From Caenorhabditis elegans (Eukaryota > Nematoda > Chromadorea > Rhabditida > Rhabditidae), in contig NC_003284.9 in NCBI RefSeq assembly GCF_000002985.6, forward strand, positions 12,276,001 through 12,340,000: DNA of 64,000 nt, given 5' to 3'. The position numbers and the translations under genes were made by a program. Positions 24,134 through 33,548 of this stretch are shown here, piece by piece; the stretch's first letter is position 1; each line of letters opens with the position of its first letter. Under the pieces are notes generated by a model that was given only the letters and a program-made list of their open reading frames with translations, had not been told where the DNA came from and searched no databases.

Positions 24134-25282
24134 ATGGCTGAACTTTGGGAAGAGGAAAGAAAACTTTTTGAGGAGGAAAATAGCAAGAGAGAAGAAATGA
24201 TAAAATACGCAACACTCCGCGATGTAGATCGACAACCAGTTCAAAAAGTCATGGAGGAAATTCGTAACATGTACTGTAAACTGATGTCATGTTTATCACG
24301 ACGAGAATCTTTTGTCCTACAGGAAGTAAAAGATCGACAAATGCTCTTGAAAGTTGGATTAAAAATTTGCAATGAATGGCTCCAAGAAGGCAACAGCAAC
24401 AGACCAACACCATTTCATTTGTTGAAACCTGATCAGCAGAAGGTAGGTAGGTTATTTGTCTGTAGCATGCTATTATGCCTCAAAAATGAGTCCTGAAACA
24501 TTTTAGTTTCAACTAGGGTTTTCATGTCGGCCCTGCAAACGCAGCCCTCACGCCGCTCTCACGCCGCGATCCGAAATCTTTATAGCGATGCCCGGAACCC
24601 AAAAAGTGTCGGACGGAAAGCCAAGTTCAGTTTGCACCAAATAATGCAATATGGTAAGGTACTATTTGTTGCTCCGCGTTTGTGCACGCGCATCGCTATA
24701 AACGTTTCGGCTCGCTGCGCGAGATCGGCGTTTGAGGCGCCGACATGGGAACCCTAGTTTCAACGAACAAAAACCGCATTTCCACTATTAATATTGCACC
24801 CATTATTCGACTTTGACAGTTCATATCTCAGTTGTCGTTTGTGTTATGCAAAAATTGTTATAATATTATACAAAATGTTTGTTTTCTTCTATAGTTTTGT
24901 AGTTAATTTTTATTGATATCTTTAAAATTACTGAGACTTTCGAAGTAGCGTAGTCAGGTTCAATTTTTTTTTATTTTTCCACATAGTAGGTTTAAAAATC
25001 CAGTCAATTTTTTAGTGCAAAATTACCATATATAGTCAATTTCTTCGAAAAAAAAACCAAAAACATTATTTGTCTTTTCGAAACATATTTGTAGAACACT
25101 TTTGTAGATCATAATAAAAAATAAATCTAATAAATCATACATTTCAGAAGCTCCTCCATGCTACAAAGATGCTTGAATTTTTTATCGGGTTGACACCATA
25201 CGATTTCGATGCACAAAAGACCGGAGACTCACAACAAGAAGCAGTTCAAAGACAACGACGACAGATAACTAACGAACAGTGA
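24134..25282 (+). CDS. Unrecognised 147-aa helical protein, two exons
   Basis: Exons 24134-24442 and 25148-25282, phase 0. Strongly charged, predicted mostly alpha-helical (MAELWEEERKLFEEEN..., then CNEWLQEGN, then LLHATKMLEFFIGLTPYDFD) and ending in a Gln/Arg-rich tail. The 705-base intron holds a 241-bp inverted-repeat element (24514-24754). The gene converges on the DOT1-like gene: its stop is only 257 bases from that gene's stop. No family recognised. Confidence 0.65.
24514..24754. mobile_element. 241-bp MITE with about 10-bp target duplication
   Basis: Ends are inverted repeats of about 70 bases (left TAGGGTTTTCATGTCGGC, right GCCGACATGGGAACCC, with the inner TTTATAGCGATGC arm also paired). 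TAGTTTCAAC occurs directly on both sides (24504-24513 and 24755-24764), so the target duplication is about 9-10 bases. That length fits Mutator-like or hAT-like elements rather than Tc1/mariner. GC content is well above its surroundings. Non-coding; lies in an intron. Confidence 0.8.
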
Positions 25283-25538
25283 AGAACGCTTTAGGGTGTT
25301 TAGACATAAAACGATGTGGTTAAAACAAGAAACGAATTTATGAAACCAACAAGTTTGATAGTACAAAGAGAAGACGGTTGGTATCCGGATCAGAACAAAC
25401 GAAAAACAAAAAGGAGGCAACATAGATGGTCATATTGAGGAGGAGGGAAGGGGGAGATCCTAATTGAAAAATAACCGAAAACATTATTAAATGACACGTG
25501 ATAGCAGATGGTGTGATGAATGTAGAAGGCCTCGTTGA

Positions 25539-26817
25539 TCACTGAAATGAATAGTTTAGATTTTACTTAACTTTAATACCCAGAAACCCCTAAAATCGAA
25601 CACAGTAAAAAAAACTAACCTTGTTGCGATTGATTGTAGTCAAGTAGAATGGCACTTTTCTACTTGTCCACGATACATTGTTGTCAACGAGATTGAGAAG
25701 AGACTCATCCGAGATTTTGACGAAATCTAAAAAAAGTTGGAGTTAATTACTGATATTTCCCATATAAAAGAGAGTTCTGAAGTATTTAACTTACCATCGG
25801 CACGACGCGAATTCGTTTGACGAGCACGACTTGGGACCAGCGGCTCCGAGGATATGATTCGAGTTCGATCCTTGCAGCCCATGAGGATCTCTTTGAGCTG
25901 AAGCTTCAGCTCTGGATCGAAGCGCACATTGTTTGCGAGGATGACGGTGGCCTTGGTTTGAATCTCTCGGATGACGGCCGGACTCGTGAATGAGCCATGG
26001 ATGAACCGGGTTGCGTAAACCTTCTTCCCGAAGTGGTTGAGGAGTCTGAAAACGAACGAATTGATCACATCGGAAATTATTATGAACAATTCCCAACTTA
26101 CCGCTCATTGAACTCTTTGTTCTTTTCGGCAATTTCTGCCAAATTATCCATGAGCTCAACTCCGACGCTCATCTGAGTTCTTGCGTAGGCAGCAACAAAA
26201 TTCACCAAATGACCGATTCCACTTCCCAAATCCATGAAATAGTCGGAAGGACCCATGTTGAGTTGATCCACAAAGCTGGCCATTTGTGAACAATGGAGCT
26301 CTCCGTACACCTTAAAATAATTCTTTGAGAAATTTTAATTTCTCTGAGAAACTTACTGTAGACGTTCCAACAGCGTAGTGGCGGAGCACGTTGGCGTCTG
26401 GCACCGAGAAACGATACGCAAGTTCAGCGAGTTTGATCGCAACTGTCAAAGAACATAATCTAGTTGACGTGATCTCGTGATGCTTTGCAGGGACTCGTGA
26501 AAGCTGAAATTATTTATTTAGTATTCATATGCAAACATATGTCATACCACATCAGGATGCGCAAGTTTCAGATTGAGTGCATCAATATACTGGGAAAACT
26601 TGTCCGGGTTACCAACGACTGCGTCAGAAGGCAGGGGAACCTTCACGGCATCAAGAATCGGCTTGTAGATTCTGAAACAAAATCCCAGTAACTCAGCGTT
26701 TGTCCAGAAAACTTACTCCTCGAACATTTCTTTGACTGTTTGACGGAAATGGAGCGTGTTTGGAAACTTGAACTCAGCATTTCCCTTTCGAGCGCTTGAC
26801 AAGTGAATGACTGGCAT
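25539..26817 (-). CDS. DOT1-family histone H3K79 methyltransferase paralogue (about 313 aa)
   Basis: Minus-strand exons 26817-26717, 26671-26548, 26503-26357, 26310-26102, 26045-25795, 25726-25620, and a stop codon that opens the next exon (25541-25539). The catalytic core is clear: VYGELHCSQMASFVDQL (from 125), SAM-binding motif DLGSGIG (151-157), acidic VGVE (Glu at about 176), ANNVRF (231-236, equivalent to the NNFAF motif of DOT1L), ISSEPL, and the terminal VSWTSRKVPFYLTTINR that closes the DOT1 fold. DOT1 enzymes methylate Lys79 in the nucleosome core using S-adenosylmethionine. Compared with DOT1L it lacks the long C-terminal tail, and the N-terminal part is short and diverged. C. elegans has several such paralogues; I cannot tell which this is. 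An upstream exon is possible, because an acceptor precedes the ATG. Confidence 0.88.
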
Positions 26818-27540
26818 CGTGATTTCAAGTGAGCAGAGATTTGGTATTTCTGAAAATTTTTGATATATCACAATGAATTGTTGTGAGAAGAGCTTGAAGA
26901 TTAAGTAAAAGATGAAATGCTAGTGTTTTGCAGTGCGTTCAGTGGTATTTTATATAAGTTAAACTAACAGTACACTTGGTGACTCTACAAGGATTTATTA
27001 TAGACAACTAGTAACACTAATAGACAAGTAACGCAAGAACATAAAGTAAGAACTGATTCGGGAAGTCCCTCCAAGGTTGGCAAAGTGGTCCACGTGTCCA
27101 AGGTTGAGTTGTTCGTATTGGCGTGGCAAGGTCATGGCGTGAATGTTGTTGTTGTTAGATTATCTTGTTCCTTGTATGCATCCATCCGGGGTTCACGTCG
27201 CAAATGGTTCACGTGGTTGTTCTTTGTTAGCACTGACTGTTGGTTGTTCCTTGAGCGATGGTGATAGAAATGCTCGGTGTTGTTAGCGTCCATTGTAGAG
27301 TACATAATTATGCAATAATTATAGAATAATTATTGAGTCGTGAATAATGGAGATCCTGCTCCATGCTATTCGCGACAGATAGAGCAACAAATGTAAATCC
27401 GCGGGAAACTCATATTTCCAATTGAAATAAGTTATTTTTACGGACTAAATTTGGTATTGGGTGAGTGCAGGTAGAACATCAGAAAAGTCTCATGTTCCAG
27501 AACTGCCACCCAGTATCATTTATCCATCTAGCTTTAAGCT
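26818..27540. other. Upstream region of the DOT1-like gene
   Basis: Contains a GT-rich, low-complexity section (27110-27260) and AATTATT repeats (27300-27345). Nothing coding seen. Confidence 0.4.
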
Positions 27541-27544
27541 ATAC

Positions 27545-27960
27545 CAATTCAATCTTTCACTTTTTCAGCTCATACTCATAATTCAATTCATTTCCAATCA
27601 TTTTTTTCCCAATTCATGCCAGATCAATTCCAATCCTTTGATTTTCCAACTCATTCCAGATCAATTACAATCCTTTTCTTTCCAACTCATGTTTTCCGAC
27701 AGGCTCAATTTCAATCCTTTTTGACTCAACCCGTTTCATTCCAGGTCAGTTCCAATCCTTTCTTTCCCAATTTCAGTTCTTTGACCAGTACAATTCCAAT
27801 CCTTTCTGTCTTAGCCCGTTCAATTCCAGCTCAATTCCAATCCTTTCTGTCTTAGCCCGTTCAATTCCAGCTCAATTCCAATCCTTTTGTCTCCCAACTC
27901 ATGTTTCCCAAGACATGCTCAATTCCAATCCTTTTGATCCCAATAAATCTTCACAACTTC
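27545..27960. repeat. Degenerate CAATTCCAATCCTTT repeat with 41-bp tandem duplication
   Basis: Many diverged copies of CAATTCCAATCCTTTC. Inside it a 41-base unit is tandemly duplicated exactly (27791-27831 and 27832-27872), followed by a partial third copy. Confidence 0.85.
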
Positions 27961-28379
27961 CAGTTCTTCTCTACTACACCTTATGCTTCCACCATCTTTC
28001 GATTATTTGATATACTACAACTTCCAGTTCTGCTCTCACACCCATATGCTTCAACCATCTTTCAATTCTTGGATATCTTGCTCAGATAGTTTGGAATGTT
28101 CACAAGTCCATACTATCTGCTCGCCATGATTTGCCATTCATGGACTCTTCCTCCCTCATATCTAGGTTTATGCGGGGAGGGAGTATTATTAAAACCACCG
28201 AAACACGGCAGTGTGCCATTTAAGAGACAGTTCTTTTCAACCGAACTCTTTTTCATTCTCCAAATTCATTAAGACATCTCGGTGAGCACTCCCGTGTCTT
28301 TTTCTTACTGCAAGTAATTTTCTATCATTTTGTGACTATTCTCCAGTTCTGCTATCTCGCCCGCATGCTTTGCCGTTCA
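27961..28379. repeat. Paired direct-repeat segments around a spacer
   Basis: Segments near 28108-28147 and 28348-28382 share CTATCT..GC(C)CGC..TG.TTTGCC.TTCATGGA, about 235 bases apart. The spacer has GAGGGAGTATTATTAAAACC and a stretch near 28280 unlike the surroundings. Possible remnant of a mobile element; identity not established. Confidence 0.35.
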
Positions 28380-28453
28380 TGGAGAATCGAACTTGTCGGA
28401 TCAAAAAGCTTTGATCCAGAGGCGGCCGTCCTACCGCCTCGGCCACACGTGCA
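28380..28453 (-). other. Degenerate tRNA-like sequence (class II type)
   Basis: On the minus strand it contains a D-arm-like GTGGCCGAGGCGGTAGGA (box A type), an 8-base-pair hairpin GGATCAAA/TTTGATCC, and a box B-like GTTCGATTC. The T-stem and acceptor stem do not pair and the anticodon loop lacks U33, so it is not a functional tRNA; more likely a tRNA pseudogene or the head of a tRNA-derived element. Confidence 0.45.
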
Positions 28454-28670
28454 GCCGGAAGTGGGGGTAGATAAAGCTGATTTGGACAGGAAAAAGCTAT
28501 TTTGAACCAGGTTGCTGGAAATAGTTAAGGTTTGACTGATGAATATTTCGAAAAGAATTGGAAATTGGTAAAACGTGGAAACCTGAAAAGCGACGCTTGG
28601 TGATATGAAAAAATTGAATAGAAGCTTCGGAATACACATTTAGTTGGAATAAGTGGAAGAATCATCCTGA

Positions 28671-29182
28671 ATGACAATATTAAATCTCATATTTACGAGC
28701 TGGCAATTTTTAAAAACGAAACTTGACAGTGAAAATTACTACACTTCTAGATGTCTCTGTTTGGTAATTTTTCAGTTTGACATGCCCAAATATTGGTGTT
28801 TTGCTATTTTCTGCAGCATTTTGCTACCTTTTCATCAGAAAAATCGGATCACAAGTATGATTGTAGCAGAACAGTGTTTATTGTTTCATTGCAATATGAA
28901 ATTTGTCTTGTTGCGAGAAACAGTGTATTGAAGAAGGATGCAATATGTAAATGGAATGAGGCATGGGAATTTGAAATTGATTCATCGCTTTGGTTTCATA
29001 TACCGTCAGATTTTTATTCTGTGCACGTCAATAATTTTTCTCTTATAATATTTCCAAGATTCATTCTTCATCACTACAGTGTGAAAACTACAAATCAAGG
29101 TTTAGTTTTTTGGCAAAACATACACTGTTACGTCTTACTCTCTACCCAATTTGAACAATTTATAGTGTTTTGTGGGGACTAA
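28671..29182 (+). pseudogene. Possible remnant of a secreted-protein gene
   Basis: TTTTTCAG precedes an ATG (28780) that opens a hydrophobic leader (MPKYWCFAIFCSILLPF); a second frame (to 29182) continues with a protein-like stretch (YDCSRTVFIVSLQYEICLVARN, KDAICKWNEAWEFEID). The two frames do not join by any intron of usable size. It may be a frameshifted fragment; no family recognised. Confidence 0.25.
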
Positions 29183-30049
29183 ATCGTTATACTTTGTTAT
29201 AAAAATTCGTGAAATGAGTTCAGTTTTGTTGGATTGTGTGCATCGGCTCTGAATTTGGATTATAATGCATACTACTAATTAGCACGCTGTCTGACTCAAT
29301 TTTACGGAATAGTTATCATGCACTGCCTCATATTAACTTGCATGAGTTTGCTTTACTTTAAATAACGCCACTATATTGCTAGAAAATTAAATTTTGAAAA
29401 AGACTTCATGATTTCATATTTTAAACGCGTTTAAACCCGCATCTGGCACCATCTGAAACACCTCCATTCATTTCCATCTGTTTTGTTGTTGCCCCCAAAG
29501 GGACACTGCACTTCTTTTCGTTTTCCATATTTTCTTACAATTATTTTTGCCAGTTAGCATCTTTTGAATTTTTCCTTCCAACATTTCACTTCCAGCATAA
29601 TTTCTTTCAGTTTTGTCCTACCATTCCGAGTAAGGCTGCCATTTATGACCTATTAGGTCGCCCTCTTCATTTTTTGAGGGCTTATTTTGGCGTTCTCTTT
29701 ACAGAAAACTTCAGCCTCGGGTGCGAATTTAGATGCTATTGATCCAAATTAATGTATCAAGTTTGAGGACTTCGGTAAAAAAAACTTGGGAAGAGGACAT
29801 TCTATTTAACAACCCTAATAATATTGATCATAGTTTACTATTGGAATATATGTAAATTTAATGTTCTAAAATGAAATTTCCCACTCTATTATTATTGCCA
29901 ATATCAGGGCTTCAATATTGCGACTTGTTCTGTATTTGAAGTCGATCGCTTGTTTTAATTGCAATCCAGTGTCATCCTTTAATGTCTCGATTACGCATAT
30001 GAAAATTTTTGTTAATTTTGGTGTTAACGTATTACGGAACAATCAGTTC
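29183..30049. other. Intergenic, nothing recognised
   Basis: AT-rich; a pyrimidine-rich section near 29460-29600. No coding exon supported. Confidence 0.4.
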
Positions 30050-30276
30050 ATGAGAATGCCTACTTTCAGGCGCAAAACGAGCAGCAGCAGAGAGAGCGTG
30101 CGGCAATTAGAGATTAAGGTGCCTTCGCTACGAGATATTCCCGCGCCAAAACGGTAGGCATTCTTATGATCTCATGGTCTCTTAATAGGTCGGGTGTGAA
30201 CCAGAAAACAATTATGGGCATCCCAGGATCTGCAAACCATAAAAGTGGCTGCGGGTTGACTCATTACTATCGCTAA
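30050..30276 (+). CDS. Possible small protein, 63 aa, with a 35-base intron
   Basis: Exon 1 30050-30153 (MRMPTFRRKTSSSRE...) joins in phase 2 to exon 2 30189-30276 (SGVNQKTIMGIPGSANHKSG, ending LTHYYR). The intron is 35 bases, below the usual nematode minimum of about 40. An alternative is that a real exon starts at the TTTCAG ending at 30067 and an unseen exon lies upstream. The conserved-looking GIPGSANHKSG block argues against chance, but no family was recognised. Confidence 0.4.
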
Positions 30277-30781
30277 TTTGTGTTTGTAATTATATAATAT
30301 GAGATCTTCCAAAATTAAATTTATTAGTAACTATAGCAATATTCAATTTTCTGTGCTTCTCGTTTGCTCAAGTCGTCATTATTGTTTTGTTGTAGTGAAG
30401 TACGTGCACCACGAGTTGTTATTGCTTCAAAAATTAAGAATCAATCTTCTCTAATTGGTTTCTGGTTTGTGCTTTGTTGTATATAATCATGAGTTTCTTT
30501 CAAAATAAGATGACTTTCAGCAGCTTATTTTCTAATGATTGGAGGGTTTTTTCTTTGACTACTTTTTTAAGCTTTACAATTTCTGAAGATAAAATAAAAC
30601 GTCTACTAAACTACAATTTCCGTTTAAAAAAAAACTTTGTCTAATTAAGGAAGATAGATACATTGCCTACTATGTTGCTTGATTGCTTTATGAATTTTTT
30701 ATAATTGATTCTTAAAAATAGTTTGCAATTCTTCTGAATGTAACACATACCAAATGCATATTTTCATTCTCCTATTTGGAG
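30277..30781. other. Region that should hold the first exon of the PHD gene
   Basis: AT-rich. The frame of the PHD gene is open back to a TAG at 30718-30720, with possible acceptors there and at 30781, but no clear starting exon. Confidence 0.35.
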
Positions 30782-33548
30782 AAAAGTCTTATAAGATCTT
30801 TAGAAAAAACCTTAAAGCTTCAGAGATACTCTCATATAGCAGAAAAACAAAAGAAAGTTCAGTGCAGTAATAACGTTCCAGTGGCCAAATCGAAGAGAAC
30901 CCCAAATAAAGTACCGCCAAAGAAACCTGGAAATGAACTTATGGTTTATAAATTAGCTTTTAGTTTTGCAACTTATGCATTTCTATTTTAGGAAATGGAT
31001 CCAAAAATGAGAGGAGAATGCTCGTCGTCAGCAACATCCGAGCCTGACGATCAAAACTGGCTGTGGCCGGAGCAAAATAAATGCGGCATGTGTGCAGTTA
31101 GTTTTTTTAAGTTCAAAAATAACTACAATTTTTCATTCGTAATGTCGATCGTTATATACTTTTGAAAGACTTTTTTTAAAATATTCATAAAATTATTAGA
31201 ACTTTGCTAACAATTTAATTGGTTTGCTTTATAATTTTAACCATCATGGCTGACACTGTATTTGCAATCGAAAAAAGTTTTAAACAAGTTTATTTCCGCA
31301 AAGATTAAATTGTTAAATTAATATATTTTCAGGATGGCGGAACAATTATATGGTGTGAAACATGTCCTGCTTCATTCCATGCCTTTTGTCTTGGATTAAA
31401 AACCATTCCGGAACCGGAGAAGGACACGTTCATTTGTCACAGGTGCAAAAACCCTCCAAACAATAGGAAATTATTTACACCAAAGTTATGCGTTAATTCA
31501 TCACCGGATTGGAAGGATCGCATCAGAAATGAAGCCAGAAAAAACTTTCAATCAGCTATTTACATTTACAGAGACAAAATAAGTAAAAACAATAGACTGG
31601 CAGTACCATCCGAGGGAAAAGTTTTCATACAGAACGTTTTCTTGCAAACTATGGGGATGTTGAATCCTATGAATGTAAGTTGACTTTAGTTATCATTTTG
31701 AGCATAAAAAATTCAGACTAAAATTCCCGAAATAGAAGCATTCCACGAGACGATAAACGTTGCAAACACCGACATTCAAACTTCGACAAAGAATACCTCG
31801 CTTGACGGCAAAATTAAACAGTATGTCATTTAACCACTTTTTCCTAGTTGAAATACTACATTACATATTAAAATGCAAAATTTTAATAGATAACTTTCTG
31901 AATTATAGTTGATTATCATGTCGTTTTTGATAAGAAAATATTCCAGATATAGTGATTTGGAAGAACGTAACCTGGACATTTTCATCAAATGCTGCGAGAG
32001 CATGCTGGAACTCAGAAAAATACTGGAAGCTGGTGTGTAAAACTATCGTTGATTTTCATAAACACATAAAATTTCAGAAAACCTCGATTTGCTTCCGAGA
32101 GCTGGAAAATGTGGAACTAAGAGAACAACAGTAGCTGCTACACTCAAAATAATAAAACTGCGTGGCGTGTACTGCAGAAAACCTCATATTTAGGCCCCGC
32201 CTTTTTATCGTCCACTCACGGGGAAAAGGCAAAATTCGGGGACCAACCAATATCAGGCCGCCGACATCCTACGGGTTCCGCGCGCCGCTATGTTTAACTC
32301 GTTGTGGGCGCGGCAAGCTGTCTCCGCCCGCTGCGAGTTAAACATAGCGGCGCGCGGAACACGTAGGATGTCGGCGGCCTGATATTGGTTGGTCCCCGAA
32401 TTTTTGCCTTTTCTCCGTGAGTGGACGAGCAAAAGGCGGGGCCTAAATATGAGGTTTTCTGCAGTACACGCCACGCAGTTTTATTATTTTGAGTGTACCA
32501 AGAAGCAAACAAACACGGTTGGAATAGGATCCAAAAGAAAAAGAAATACGGTTTGTAACGAGGAGGACACTTTTCAAGAACATGCAGTTTCAAGTTACCA
32601 CCACCGACACAAACGTGATAAAATAGTCGAGAAAGGTTATTATCAACAGAGTTTCTGGACTTCACCAGTTTATTTCAGAACTTGATGTGGAGGAAGAAGA
32701 TGGAGAGCAAATAGTGGAACATAACTTCCAGTCCACGAGCTCTTATAAACTCAATATTAAAACTGCGGCGATTCATCAGGTTAATCATCAGGAAAGTGAT
32801 CACACGCGCCCTAACAAATCAAAGGATCTGCGTTCATCTGAGGATCAAGTTTTGACAGAAGATTTACCAGCCGCATCAAAAACACCACCTGCATCAATTT
32901 CAGAACTTGATATGGGAGAACAAGGAGCCGAGCAAAGGGTAACTCGAAGCGTTCATTCCACGAGCTCAAATGAGCTTTCTGAGCCAATTGAAGTTCATCT
33001 GCTGGTTGATAAAAGTGAAGTGAACCGCCATATCAAATCAAAGGAGCATCCGCTGTTAGAGGATCAAAATTTTACTGCATGCATTCCGGAAGCATCACCA
33101 GCATTGGTACCACTAACGACAGCCTCGACACCACAGCATCTAACCTTTAAACTACCACAAACAGCAGCACTGCCAATGTCTTCACCGGAAGATTATTTGA
33201 TTCACACTGCCTCCCATATAATTTATAGACAGGTGGCAGAACTAGCAAAAAGTTTAGAGCCAAGCGCTCTAGCTGCGAGAGATTTGACTTTCTTCATATC
33301 ACACAGAACCCAAAACTCAACAGAAATTCAAAGAAATGCTCCACGAGCTGGTATGTTTTCAAATTGATGTATGACATTTGACATAATATTATGCAGGGGC
33401 ACCTGTCACCAATCATTCATCAGTCGTTCAGGCTCATCTTAATGATCGTAAGTTGAAGAATACTATTTTCCCACGCTACTGATTTTCAGCAGGGAGGGAA
33501 ATGCTTCTCCCGCGTGTACGCAATTCTTCAATTCGGCTGCTGCTATAA
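30782..33548 (+). CDS. PHD-finger protein; 5' end unresolved; coding exon interrupted by a MITE
   Basis: Exons: 30782-30943 (start uncertain), 30992-31096, 31333-31674, 31717-31820, 31947-32032, 32078-32635 (contains the insertion at 32141-32495), 32679-33350, 33397-33447, 33490-33548. A C4HC3 PHD zinc finger spans the exon 2/3 junction: KCGMC, then WCETC, FHAFC and ICHRC; tryptophan before the second Cys pair fits a methyl-lysine histone reader. Basic segments (KSKRTPNKVPPKKP; GSKRKRN) suggest nuclear location. Exon 7 holds two copies of an about 75-residue block (from 32680 and 32904). With the insertion and one TA removed, exon 6 reads straight through in frame; with it present, the frame ends in the element (CRKPHI then stop). 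A second possible last exon is 33795-33853, in phase with the exon ending at 33447. Either an allele broken by the insertion or a gene that splices it out. Confidence 0.75.
32141..32495. mobile_element. 355-bp palindromic MITE in a coding exon, TA target duplication
   Basis: Near-perfect palindrome with arms of about 160 bases (left end CACTCAAAATAATAAAACTG, right end its reverse complement) around a short GC-rich centre near 32310-32335. TA at 32139-32140 and 32496-32497. GC-rich compared with the host gene. No coding capacity. The size, structure and TA target fit a Tc1/mariner-class non-autonomous element. Confidence 0.93.

Noticed and set aside
28380-28453. Functional tRNA-Leu or tRNA-Ser
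   Set aside because: Acceptor and T stems do not pair and the anticodon loop is abnormal.
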